A stretch of DNA of 64,000 bases, taken from assembly GCF_964106895.1 (NCBI RefSeq), contig NC_133577.1, positions 130,094,772 through 130,158,771 on the forward strand, in the 5' to 3' direction. The position numbers were made by a program, and so were the translations under genes. This document shows, piece by piece, positions 1-10,570 of the stretch (within the stretch, counting starts at the first letter, position 1; the number at the start of each line of letters is the position of its first letter). This DNA comes from Numenius arquata (Eukaryota; Chordata; Aves; Charadriiformes; Scolopacidae). A model generated the notes under the pieces. That model did no database searches. It saw nothing but the letters and a program-made list of their open reading frames with translations, and was not told the origin of the DNA.

Positions 1-430
1 AGTGCTGAGTACAGGGGCACAATCACCTCCCTACTTCTGCTGGCCACGCTATTTCTAATACAAGCCAGGATGCCGTTGGCTTTCTTGGCCACCTGGGCAC
101 ACTGCCGGCTCATATTCAGCCGCTTGGCAATTAGAACCCCCAGGTCTCTTTCTTCCAGGCAGCTTTCCAGCCACACTTCCCCAAGCCTGTAGCGCTGCTT
201 GGGGTTGTTGTGGCCCAAGTGCAGAACCTGGCACTTGCCCTTGTTGAAACTCATGCCATTGATGTTGGCCCAATGATCCAATCTATCTAGGTCTCTCTGT
301 AGAGCTTCCCTATCCTCCTGGGAATCAACACTCCTGCTTAACTTGGTGTCATTTGCGAACTTGCTGATGATACACCCTATGTCCTTGTCAAGATCATCAA
401 TAAAGACGTTAAACAGAAATGGTCCTAACA
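1..430 (-). mobile_element. CR1 LINE fragment, group C, cut by window edge
   Basis: On the minus strand this reads the ORF2 region just after the reverse transcriptase (FADD-type motif, then HLGHNNPKQRY and LGVLI), then on through the left edge. The 5' truncation is at about 428-430. Positions 1-300 are nearly base-for-base the same as 7440-7740, so the copy is recent. The coding frame is disrupted only lightly. Its 3' end lies outside the window. Confidence 0.92.
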
Positions 431-445
431 ATCATGTAGTTGCAA

Positions 446-890
446 CCCTTTTGATATCTCACAGCTCTGCCTGACATCAGTGGGATTTAAATGCTCAAGC
501 TTGTGCCTTTTTTTTTTGAAGTTTGCTAATCCTGTGTGGGCTAGAGTGATATTTCCCACCAAAGTCGATGGGAGTTTGGTTACACATAAGAACAACTTAG
601 ATAATGTACCCGCTTTTGCATCTAATGACACTGGAGGTGATCATCCTGAAAAAGAATGAGCACCCAATTCAAATCAGAAGTCTTTGATAGGCACATGGGG
701 ATGTTCATAGATCATAGAATCATGGAATGGTTTGGGTTGGAAGGGACCTTAAAGATCATCCAGTTCCAGCCCCCCTGCCCTGGACAGGGACACCTCCCAC
801 CAGACCAGGTTGCTCCAAGCCCCATCCAGCCTGGCCTTGAACCCCTCCAGGGATGGGGCAGCCACAGTTTCTCTGGGCAACCTGGGCCAG
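446..890. repeat. Duplicated segment, copy 1
   Basis: About 265 bp of non-repeat DNA plus the adjoining CR1 3' end match 16214-16657 in direct orientation, at about 96% by eye in the non-CR1 part. The left boundary lies in CCCTTTTGA, next to the group C CR1. The right boundary falls inside the CR1. Confidence 0.88.
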
Positions 891-892
891 TG
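711..892 (-). mobile_element. CR1 3' end, group A, short
   Basis: The 3' terminal repeats (minus strand) are at 711-725, followed by about 170 bp of 3' end. Similarity stops at 890-892. This copy and the 260 bp of unique DNA on its 3' side recur at 16214-16657 (see findings). Confidence 0.9.
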
Positions 893-1406
893 GTGATGTG
901 TGGTACAAGGCACTGGAGGTGTAAGCGCACCATCTCCTTTCCCAATATGTAGCTGATAAACACGCACACAATAAGAGTTTCCTCTTGTCTGCACAATTCA
1001 GTGCGTGGCCCAAGCATCTAAGCCAAAACAACACAGTATTAAAGTGATAAATTAGAACCATTAAATATTTAACGATGGGAGGCAAAAGGCTGCTAAAAAC
1101 ATAAAATATCTACGGGGCAATCTCAATTGTATCAGAGAGAAATGTTACGTTAGCAGAGATGATTCTGAGTTTTAATATCTTATTTGAGGCTATTTCATTT
1201 TTGAGAACATGCAGTGCTATTGCCAGATAAATTTATGAACGAACTCCCGAGGCCACATTTGTTTTCTACTTATTGTTTTTCCTTGACTTTTGTGACACTT
1301 TGGGATTGCCAGTGCTGGAGGATAAGTGATTTTGATCTTTATCTTCTGGTGGGCCATTTCCCACCTGTGGGGTGGTTGGGTTTGGTTTTTTTTTCGGTTG
1401 ATAAAG
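893..1406. other. Unique intergenic DNA
   Basis: AT-rich sequence between two CR1 3' ends. No gene, RNA or recognisable repeat was seen. Confidence 0.6.
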
Positions 1407-1605
1407 TCATAGAATCATAGAATAGTTTGAGTTAGAAGAGACCTTAAAGATCATCCAGTTCCAACCCCCTGCCCTGGGCAGGGACACCTCCCACCAGACC
1501 AGGTTGCTCAAAGCCCCATCCAACCTGGCCTTGAACCCCTCCAGGGATGGGGCAGCCACAGCTTCTCTGGGCAACCTGGGCCAGTGTCTCACCACCCTCA
1601 CGGCA
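1407..1605 (-). mobile_element. CR1 3' end, group A, short
   Basis: Terminal repeats at 1407-1422, then the group A 3' end up to ACCACCCTCACGGCAA. It is 5'-truncated after about 200 bp, like the neighbour at 711. The residual coding part (NLVWWEVSLPRAGG tail on the minus strand) is only the last few ORF2 codons and UTR. Confidence 0.9.
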
Positions 1606-3777
1606 ATTCCAGGACTTCATGAAACTTGGAAAACTCACAGTGTAGACCTCGAACGTCACCATCAGAGATATTAAGTCAGTTTAATCTGCCCTCTCCCCGT
1701 TCTCCCTCACCAGGATTATGCTGCACGTGACACATTTGGTACATAAAATGCCTGAAGTAGAGGCTGCTGCCAGGAGAAGGACGAGAGACGATTAGCCCAC
1801 ATCAGAATACACGACTGTGAGCAGAGGAGAAAAACCTTGCCCTCAGGACCCCTGCAGAAACAGGCATAATAAAATTAATTTACATGTCAAGATCCTCACT
1901 TAAAACACAAAAAGACTCCCATCAGATTTCAAAGATGCCATAAGAGGATTCAATTGTATCATTGTGCAATTGAAGTCCTTAAAGAACTTTGCCAGTGCTG
2001 TTAAGACTCTCTACATCCTTGAATGTTAATTAAGTGAGATAATGCAGAGAGCATTATGGAAACGGGGAGGTTATAGCGTTTGAAATGGTCCCTCTCAGCT
2101 GCGGAAGCCTCTGCCTAAATATTGCTTTGGGCATGACATTTTTCCGCGAGGTTTTTCTTCAGATCAGGGGCAACGCGTTGGGGTTGGAAGAAGATGGCAC
2201 CGCGTTATTTTCAGGTGCGTGTGGAAGGACCCACCTATGAAATGCTGTCACCTTCGAGCCAACCAAACGGCCGTTTAACCCTTTACGTCGACGTCTCCCA
2301 GTAAGGACAGAGCGCGGGAAGCGAGGGAGATTGCGTCACGTACGGAACGGCGGCGGATTTAAGATGGAGATTACTTGAGCTGGAAACCATCCAGGTCGCT
2401 GGGGTTAACCCCCTCGCTGTCGCGAAATGCCATGGGATCTTTAATGGACGTCAGGGTTGAGGAGCTTGTCTTTCACATCTCATCCCGTGGCGGGAGAGCG
2501 GGGGAATTAGTTTCCTCCCTGTAACACTGGGGCTTCTGTACTGCGAGGGTCACAAAGGATATTTCTTTGCAGGCAGATGTCGGCTGCCAGTGGGAAGCTG
2601 AGAAACGCCAGTTTTAATTAAAAGCTTTATTTTCAAATACAATTCAGAGATTATAAGCGGTAAGAAGGACTTCTCCGCTGGGAGGCTTCAATGTGCGGCC
2701 CTGAGCAAAACAGCAGTAATTGAAAGACAAGGCCTAATTCCCCTTCTCCCAGCTGGGTCTAACCACGAGGCAGGGACATCAATCCAGCCCTTGAAGGAGG
2801 GCCGGCAGCGTCTCGGGTTTGTCATTGCCTCTGTTGTCGGAGGGAAGGAATCCCAAGCAAGGCTTTTAGATCCTCCCGTCCCTTTCCTCTAAAGTTGGCT
2901 TATGAAGAGAAAACAAAAGAGAGAGGGGCAAAGCTGTTGGAGGAGAAGGCTGAAAGGCACCTGTCTGACACATCTTCATTGCCTGCACAGATTCCCGTTA
3001 GAAAATCGTGTTTTCACATCATTTGGGTGCACGCTCGCCCAATCCCAGGCGCTTGCACCCACCTTAATCTACCCCAGCACGGTTCCAGGTCACGGGAAGG
3101 CTTTTATGGATCCAGCTTGCTGTGGCAGCATCACCCTTCTCCACCTCAAGTGAAGGCACAGTTGCTAACAGGACGACACCAGGCAGGAGGTCTCTGTGCT
3201 GCCTTTACCTGAGTGGCTCGTCTCCAGGGATTTTATTGGCCATTTTTAAGGAATTCGCTGCTTTTAAGCAAAAAAAAAATAAATAATCAGCTCATATGAA
3301 CAATTCCATCTGTTCTACAAATCCCGGCCTCTGTATTTAGAGGTTTTCTATGGTGCTTGCACATCGACTTCTAATCTCTCGATGGGTCTGTTTCATTACT
3401 CCTCACACTTAACGAAAGTAAAAAATAATGACTGTAGAATCAATTTTGTCTCCTTTTTTGGCTGTAATATAATTCCTACTTTCAGTTATTTACACGTGAT
3501 CCTTTTGTCCAGGGACAGGTTTACCAGCAATGACCCAAAGTTTTCTTTGCAGTTGAGTATCATCCCATGCAACGCCCGCTCACACACCAGGAAATTTTGG
3601 TTGCCACCATGTGACTCCCCGTCTTCATTCCTCGAGTCAGAGCAGAGCGATGCTCACATTGGATGTGCCCACCAAGTGGAAACGGAGCTTTTGCCATCTT
3701 CTTAATGGCAGCAACTGTGTCTTATGTGCTCCTACGATCGTGTAGAGATGGTTCGGCTGAACCAGCTGAACACTGGT
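1606..3777. other. Unique intergenic DNA with a CpG cluster
   Basis: No gene or CR1 was seen. The part at 2101-2460 is CpG-rich and listed separately. 2600-2700 is AT-rich with TTAATTAA-type homeodomain-like motifs. 3270-3282 is an A-rich run. Confidence 0.6.
2101..2460. promoter_or_regulatory. Orphan CpG cluster with CRE-like sites
   Basis: I count about 28 CpG in 360 bp at roughly 53% GC, close to or above the number expected by chance, while the flanks are CpG-poor. It contains the palindrome ACGTCGACGT (2285-2294), TTGCGTCA (2331-2338) and GGACGTCA (from 2447), all related to CREB/ATF sites. It could be a distal enhancer, a non-coding RNA promoter or an unmethylated relic. No coding exon is apparent. 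Confidence 0.45.
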
Positions 3778-4063
3778 TCACAGAATTCGGGCTGGAAGGG
3801 GCCTCAGGATGTCTGTACCCCAACCTCCTGCCCCAGGCAGGGTCACCCTTGAGATCAGATCCAGTTGCTGAGGGGTTTTTCCACCCACACCTTGAAAACC
3901 TCCATGGATGGAGACCGCACAGCCTTGCTGGGAAACTCCTTCCAAGTGCCTGACTGGTCTCATCATGACAAATTTTGTCCTTATTGCCACCCTGAACTTC
4001 TCCTGCTTCAACATCCACTGTTTCGTGTCCTCCTACAACACACCACCATGAAGAGCCTGGTTA
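3778..4063 (-). mobile_element. Old CR1 3' end
   Basis: A diverged CR1 3' end: CACAGAATTCGGGCTGGAAG at the start, CTCCATGGATGGAGACC in the middle, and CACCATGAAGAGCCTGG at the right. Indels and substitutions make it much older than groups A-E, and its terminal repeats are reduced to one unit. Confidence 0.7.
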
Positions 4064-4215
4064 AATTGGTCAGGTGTGATTTATACTTGGTAAATCCACG
4101 CTAACCCTTCCTGATTACTTTATTCTCCTTCCTGTCCCCAGAAATATGTCATGAGAAGAACCACACCGTGATTTTCCCAGGGACCAAACTGAGCCTGGCC
4201 ATCCTGTGGCCATCC
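4064..4215 (-). mobile_element. Old CR1 reverse-transcriptase fragment
   Basis: On the minus strand the peptide fragments LSLVPGKI and GFTKYKSHLTNL match the conserved CR1 ORF2 region (PVSLTSVPGKVMEQ ... GFTKGKSCLTNL), with stops between. It directly abuts the old CR1 3' end at 3778-4063 in the same orientation. The two may be one element with a large internal deletion, or two elements. Confidence 0.6.
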
Positions 4216-4354
4216 TGTATGTCCCCAGATCATCCTTTTGGCCTTTTCTATGGTTTTTTGTCAGGCTAATCTTTGTGGAAATTCAGGTCATCTTATCTCT
4301 CCATTTCCATTTAAATATGAGAACAGATCTTAATAACAACAAAAGTGAGATAAC

Positions 4355-4408
4355 GATGCAGGTTTTATTGGACTGATATTATTGGACTGATGCAGGTTTT
4401 ATTGGACT
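4355..4408. repeat. 34-bp tandem duplication at a CR1 5' junction
   Basis: A 34-bp unit (4355-4388, starting GATGCAGGTTTTATTGGACT) is followed by a partial second copy of 20 bp (4389-4408). The CR1 sequence begins at the next base. Confidence 0.9.
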
Positions 4409-5052
4409 GTGTGCCCGGGTGGCCAAGAAAGCCAACGGCATCCTGGCTTGTATTAGAAATAGCGTGACCAGCAGAAGTAGGGAGGTGATTGTCCCCCTGT
4501 ACTCAGCACTGGTGAGGCCACACCTGGAGTATTGTGTCCAGTTTTGGGCACCTCAATCCAAGAGAGATATCGAGGTGCTGGAGCGAGTGCAGAGGAGGGC
4601 AATGAAGCTGGTGAAGGGCCTGGAAAACAAATCCTATGAAGAGCGGCTGAAGGAGCTGGGACTGTTTAGTATGAGGAAGAGGAGGCTGAGGGGAGACCTC
4701 ATCACTCTCTACAACTGCTTGAAAGGACACTGTAGAGAGGTTGGTGCTGGTCTCTTCGCACAGGTAATTAATGACAGAACGAGAGGGAATGGCTTCAAGC
4801 TCCAACAGGGTAGGTTTAGACTGAACATTAGGAAAGAATTCTTCACAGAAAGAGTGGTCGGGCATTGGAACAGGCTGCCCAGGGAGGGGGTTGAGTCACC
4901 ATCCCTGGATGTGTTTAAGAGCCGTTTAGATGTGGTGTTGGGGGATATGATATAGGGAAGAACTTTTTGTAGTGTAGGGTAGATGGTTGGACTCGATGAT
5001 CCCAAGGGTCTCTTCCAACCTGGATGATTCTATGATTCTATGATTCTATGAT
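4409..5052 (+). mobile_element. CR1 LINE, group C, young, 5'-truncated
   Basis: An open frame at 4419-4955 (178 codons) encodes the C-terminal domain of CR1 ORF2, from AKKANGILACIRNSV to DVVLGDM. A 3' UTR follows, then three ATTCTATG repeats and an A-rich tail. In the aligned part its protein differs at only about four residues from the copy on the minus strand at 6900-7741. It lacks endonuclease and reverse transcriptase, so it cannot move itself. Confidence 0.96.
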
Positions 5053-6108
5053 AAAAAAAAATAATGGATTTGCTTTTCAAGCCATTGTATTTGGGCCAAC
5101 ACAGCAGGGACATCAAGAGTTGAAAGCACGAACTGCGAGGATTTTTGTAAGACTTCAGGATCTTTAGATAAGGCTGCAAGAGGGTCAGATGTTCCATGGA
5201 TTCCTGGGTCCGTGCATCCCCAGGTTGTGCTTGCACCACGTTGTACACGAGATGCGTTACGACCCTTTGGCCCAAGACCCGGTTCTTAGCTTATACCGGT
5301 GTGAATTTGGAAAAGCTGAATGCGGGCAGATCTGCAGGGCTTACCCCAATGCATCGAGGCGATAGCTGCTTTTTCCTCCTTTTCCTCCGCCTTCCCAGAC
5401 ATTTTTCCTTACCTCTTTCAAGCCCCACTGCTGTTGTACTATATCGAGTTCTGTACATATATTTAAATGTAATAAGATAGATTACAAGAATTGATTTTCC
5501 CCAGGGTCAGGTCGATAAGGCTGTATAAGCAGGGAATATACAATGGTTCAGAAAGAGCTGGCTGGAGTAGATTAATTAATGATATGCAGTACAGAAACAT
5601 CCGAGTAACCGTAGCTCTTCTCAGCTCACCTGAGCTATTAGCGGAATCTCTTGCGGGACCGAACGGCTTGCTGCCAACCTAACAATATACAAATTTCTCT
5701 CGGAGTAATCACAGCGGTGCCAGAGCTTTTGAAGATCCAAAGGTTACTCTGCCCTTACTCTTTCAAGGAGAAATCACAGTGTGAAGTAAATAATAAACTT
5801 TTGAACAGCACAGCGCTGACCTACCTAATCTTTCCTGCAACCTAACAGGGAAAATAAAATACCTGCTGTAAATTCTTACTCACTTTTTTATTTCCCATAG
5901 ATATTCAGCTTTTGGAAACAACAGAAAAAAATAAATAAATAAAAAAAGAAATGCTGCTTGCTGGCAGCATTGGAAAAAAAATATATTGGATCATCTGTAT
6001 GAATAAATATGTTTTTATTAAAGTGGTCCGATGGTTAGAAGAGGATTAGGAGATGTGAGTCCCGTGTTCCCTTCCCAGTTCTAGGAGACAGAGGATTTAC
6101 GGCTGGAC
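5053..6108. other. Unique intergenic DNA
   Basis: No gene was seen. 5924-5951 is an A-rich (AAAT)n-like stretch. The remainder is unremarkable AT-rich sequence. Confidence 0.6.
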
Positions 6109-6427
6109 TCACAGAATCACAGAATCTTCTAGGTTGGAAGGGACCTTCAAGATCATCTTGTCCAACCATCAACCTAACTGACAAAAATAAACACCCACAA
6201 AACAACAAAATGCAACACCATCACTGAACCATGTCTCCCAGCACCACGTCAACCCGTCTTTTGAACGCTTCCAGGGATGGTGCCTCAACCACCTCCCTGG
6301 GCAGCCCATTCCAATGTCTGATAACCCTTTCAGTGAAAAAATTTTTCCTAATATCCAGCCTGAACCTCCCCTGGCGCAACTTGAGGCCGTTTCCTCTAGT
6401 CCTGTCGCCCGTGACTTGGGAGAAGAG
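6109..6427 (-). mobile_element. CR1 3' region, group B
   Basis: Terminal repeats at 6109-6125. The minus strand reads the end of ORF2 (DRTRGNGLKLRQGRFRLDIR, then FFTERVIRHWNGLPREVVEA). A group-specific insertion rich in ACAAAA lies at about 6185-6215. It is 5'-truncated near 6427. Confidence 0.92.
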
Positions 6428-6899
6428 GAAGGAGGAAAAGTGGGGTACGTGCTGCATCTCCCCTACTAAATTTCAAATTCGTGGGCTCAAAACCAAAACT
6501 GGATGTTTTGTTCCTAAATCTTTGTGAACACACTAAGGTCAGGGGTCTGAAGGGTTTTGTGGGTCTGACCCAGCTCTTTTTATCGTAGCTTCAGTGAAAC
6601 AGCCTGAATAAATGTATTGTTGAGCCTTCAAAAATGTTTAGAATAGACTGTTTCCCTCACAAAATGGTTCATATAACTTGATTTTTATTTCCAAATTGTG
6701 GTTTTGGGAAAATATAAAATGAAAGTAACAATAATTTTTAAAAATTACAATAAAATATGTTCTTGGTGCAATAAAACCAAGAAGTACAGTTTCCCGGATT
6801 TAGCGTGCGGGAAACTTTTGGATCTTTTTGCCTTTAGTTCTGCTTTTAAACGCACAGTGGAAGACTTTTAAGGATGGGGTTCAGCTTCTAATTTTATTT
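6428..6899. other. Unique intergenic DNA
   Basis: AT-rich. No gene or recognisable repeat was seen. Confidence 0.6.
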
Positions 6900-7741
6900 A
6901 GAATCATAGAATCATAGAATCATCCAGGTTGGAAGAGACCCTTGGCATCATCGAGTCCAACCATCTACCCTACTCTACAAAGTTCTCCCCTACACCATAT
7001 CCCCCAACACCACATCTAAACGGCTCTTAAACACATCCAGGGATGGTGACTCAACCCCCTCCCTGGGCAGCCTGTTCCAATGCCCGACCACTCTTTCTGT
7101 GAAAAATTCTTTCCTAATGTTCAGTCTAAACCTACCCTGTTGGAGCTTGAAGCCGTTCCCTCTCGTTCTGTCATTAATTACCTGTGCGAAGAGACCAGCA
7201 CCAACCTCTCTACAGTGTCCTTTCAAGTAGTTGTAGAGAGTGATGAGGTCTCCCCTCAGCCTCCTCTTCCTCATACTAAACAGTCCCAGCTCCCTCAATC
7301 GCTCTTCATAGGATTTGTTTTCCAGGCCCTTCACCAGCTTCGTTGCCCTCCTCTGCACTCGCTCCAGCACCTCGATATCTCTCTTGGATTGAGGTGCCCA
7401 AAACTGGACACAATACTCCAGGTGTGGCCTCACCAGTGCTGAGTACAGGGGCACAATCACCTCCCTACTTCTGCTGGTCACGCTATTTCTAATACAAGCC
7501 AGGATGCCGTTGGCTTTCTTGGCCACCTGGGCACACTGCCGGCTCATATTCAGCCGCTTGGCAATTAGAACCCCCAGGTCTCTTTCTTCCAGGCAGCTTT
7601 CCAGCCACACTTCCCCAAGCCTGTAGCGCTGCTTGGGGTTGTTGTGGCCCAAGTGCAGAACCTGGCACTTGCCCTTGTTGAAACTCATGCCATTGATGTT
7701 GGCCCAATGATCCAATCTATCTAGGTCTCTCTGTAGAGCTT
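6900..7741 (-). mobile_element. CR1 LINE, group C, young, longest open frame
   Basis: The minus-strand open frame 7715-6990 is 241 codons with no stop. It covers the region after the reverse transcriptase: MDHWANINGMSFNKGKC, then HLGHNNPKQRYRLG, then RRATKLVKGLENKSYEERLRELG, ending DVVLGDMV. The terminal repeats are at 6900-6920. The 5' truncation at 7741 falls shortly after the FADD motif would have been, so catalytic motifs are missing. Confidence 0.96.
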
Positions 7742-8449
7742 GAACCAGTCAAAGCCCAAAAATCATAAAGGACCTCTGCAAAAATCTAATAAATATCATG
7801 TAGTGGAAAACCTCATCCAACAGCGAACTGCACCGGGGATAAAGCCTTGGGGATGTAACTATGACAATATCCTCAGCTAAGTGTGAGGTTTGATGTAAGA
7901 GAGGGATGAGGAGATAAATGGTGATGAGAGGTGGTTTTGAACACCTCTAATGAACAAACACGGTGGTCGTGTGGGAGGCCAAACCGGGACAACCACAGAT
8001 CTCCTGGAGAAGTCTCTGAGATTTGGGGATCCCACTTAGCTCCTACAAGCTTGGCTCCCAATCCTGTATTTTTTAATCTGTCTTTTTTTAAAACCTACTC
8101 TTAAAGTGCTAGTTAGAATGGGAAAATGAAGAAATCAAGAATATCTGATCTTTCCTGTTTTAATTTTAAGACAACATTTTCCGAAAAGTTTTAATTTTAT
8201 TTTTGGGGAGCAGTTTTGTATTCTTGCCTCTACTGTAGAATTTTTCCTTTCTTGGCTGCTTTTTTTCCCACTAAAAGATTTGTTTCAAAATTTTTTGAAA
8301 AATTACCTGTAAGAGGAGAAGATGTGGCACTTTTTAAAAAAGTGAAGCGTTCTTATAGAAGACATTGCTATCCTCATCAGGAAAAGCAGTTTAAAAGCTT
8401 TGCCTAACCCAGCCCTGACACATTTGGCAGTCACCAGAGTTTCAAGATC
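7742..8449. other. Unique intergenic DNA
   Basis: No gene was seen. 8150-8350 is T-rich then A-rich, without clear repeat structure. Confidence 0.6.
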
Positions 8450-8653
8450 ATAGAATCATGGAATTGTCCAGGTTGGAAGGGACCTTTAAGATCTTCCTGT
8501 CCAACCATCAACATAACCCTGATTAAAAAACCATCACTAAACCATGTCTCTAAGCACTATGTCAACCCATCTTTTAAATCCCTCCAGGGATGGTGCCTCA
8601 ACCACTTCCCTGGGCAGCCCATTCCAAGGCTTGAGAACCCTTTCCGTGTAAAC
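8450..8653 (-). mobile_element. CR1 group B, 3' half (split by a later insertion)
   Basis: Terminal repeats at 8450-8465, then the group B 3' region up to AACCCTTTCCGTGTAAAC. The element resumes at about 8998 with TTTTTCCTAATATCCAATCTG, exactly the next part of the group B sequence. Confidence 0.9.
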
Positions 8654-8997
8654 ATAGAATCATAGAATCATAGAATGGTTCGAGTTGGAAGGGACCTTAA
8701 AGATCATCGAGTTCCAACCCCCCTGCCATGGGCAGGGACACCTCCACTGGAGCAGGTTGCTCAAAGCCCCATCCAGCCTGGCCTTAAACACTTCCAGGGA
8801 TGGGGCATCCACAACTTCCCTGGGCAACCCGTTCCAGTGCTTCACTACCCTCACAGGAAAGAATTTCCTCCTAGTATCTAATCTAAATCTCCCCTCTTCC
8901 AATTTAAAACCATTACCCCTTGTCCTGTCACTACATCTCCTGACAAAGAGTCCCTCTCTGGCTCTCCTGGAGGCTCCCTTCAGATATTGGAAGGCTG
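8654..8997 (-). mobile_element. CR1 group A nested in a group B CR1
   Basis: It starts with three terminal repeat units and reads about 340 bp of group A 3' region, with the minus-strand frame GRFRLDTRRKFFPVRVVKHWNGLPREVV. It ends at CAGATATTGGAAGGCTG. Both sides are halves of one group B element, so this insertion is younger. Confidence 0.9.
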
Positions 8998-9171
8998 ATA
9001 TTGGATATTTTTCCTAATATCCAATCTGAACCTCCCCTGGTGCAACTTGAGGCCGTTTCCTCTTGTCTTATCACCCGTGACTTGGGAGAAGAGACCGACC
9101 CCCCACTGGCTACACCCTCCTTTCAGGGGGTTGTAGAGAGCGAGAAGGTCTCCCCTCAGCATCCTTTTCTC
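8998..9171 (-). mobile_element. CR1 group B, 5' half of the split copy
   Basis: Continuation of 8450-8653. The minus strand reads RMLRGDLLALYNPLKGG, then TRGNGLKLHQGRFRLDIRKN. It is 5'-truncated near 9171. Confidence 0.88.
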
Positions 9172-10570
9172 TACGATCATTTCAGATTTCAGCAAGGATG
9201 GGGTTTGGCAGCGTGAATTGGGGCAGGTTGGACACAAATGAGCCAGTGCTCTTAATGCTGGGGTTTTCATCCCGGCTGTGATTCAGAAAGCTCATTCTCT
9301 GAACAGTAAGATTTTCCTAACAGGTTGCTTGACCTTTTCATTACTATTATTTATGGGCCAGTAATGGGCAGCATCTTTTAAACTCTTAAATGAGCTCTGC
9401 TGGGTGAAAGGTTGATATTTTAAGGGAACTTTCTTCTGCTTAAAGTTTATTATCGCTGAATGTAACGCTGTCGACATCTGACATTTATAGAGTACGCTTA
9501 ACCTCTAGTAATCCCTGAACATTTTGCAAATGAATGAGCCAGATGCTCAGCCGCTAAAAGTTTTCATACCTTTACCTGTTATCATACCAGAAACATCCTA
9601 ATTTACACCACGGCAAGGTATGTGGCAAAGCGAGGCGATATCCTAAATCAGAACAACTGATTCTTCTGTAGGAAACAGACTTTTGGACACGTCGCTGCTT
9701 CTTTGTGACTTTGCACGGTCTCCAGTAGAGCTGGGGACCCCTAGAAATTGCCTGTTTCTTCCAAATTTGTCAGTTTGCCTAATAAATTTATCATTATTCC
9801 CTCTCCCTTGACCTCCCTCATATCCTTAGACAGTCACACCTAAGATGTGTCTCCGAAACTTCTGTCCTTCAGAAGATTTATGCTTTAGGAATGGAAGTTG
9901 CTCTAAGATAAAAGTGTTTCTTCATGTTTGGTGACTGGGTCAAACCAAGAAATAAATATTCTCAGACTTCGGGAAGTGTCGGATATGAATCTGCAGGTGC
10001 AGCTTGTCCCGACACCGTGTAATTCATAAAACATCAGAATCTTTTTTTCAATATTGATGTGAAAACAGCTCTAAACTTATATAATAAAGCTTGGGAGAGG
10101 GCTTCAACAGTCAGGCCATCTTCAGCTTTGGGCAGACTACTGACTATTGACTATTCTGGGGTGAGATCTGCAATTACATTTGCTACCTAAGCGAAAGTAA
10201 CACCAGCTTCATTCCTAGAAAAAACATACAGAAGAAAACCACTGAGATCCACCACCATCCATCTTCTTCATGAATCCTGCCTCTGGAAAAAGTCCTACCT
10301 TCCGGCTCCTGGTTTCCACTCTCCCTTTGCCTGCCGGAGGAAAGAGAAGCCACATGTGAACTGTGATCAAGCACTCTTCACCTTGTGACCAGCCGGCCCA
10401 CTGCACATTCCGAGAGAAGCTATTGAGTCTGATCTGGTTGATATATATTCTGATACCCTCTGGCTCTCAGTTGAGACTGGACAGCGTTGGGTTAGTGACC
10501 ACAGCCCCGGTGCTGCAGCTTTCTCTGATGCCATTCTTGGCCAGTGCTCTCTGGCTGCTTAGTGCAAATT
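9172..10570. other. Unique intergenic DNA
   Basis: About 1.4 kb with no gene, RNA or CR1 that I can recognise. Confidence 0.6.

Noticed and set aside
5013..5052. Short regularly spaced repeats as a CRISPR-like array
   Set aside because: The ATTCTATG units are the normal CR1 3' terminus and have no spacers.
6990..7715. The 241-codon frame as a host gene
   Set aside because: It is the CR1 ORF2 C-terminal region, with CR1 terminal repeats directly downstream.
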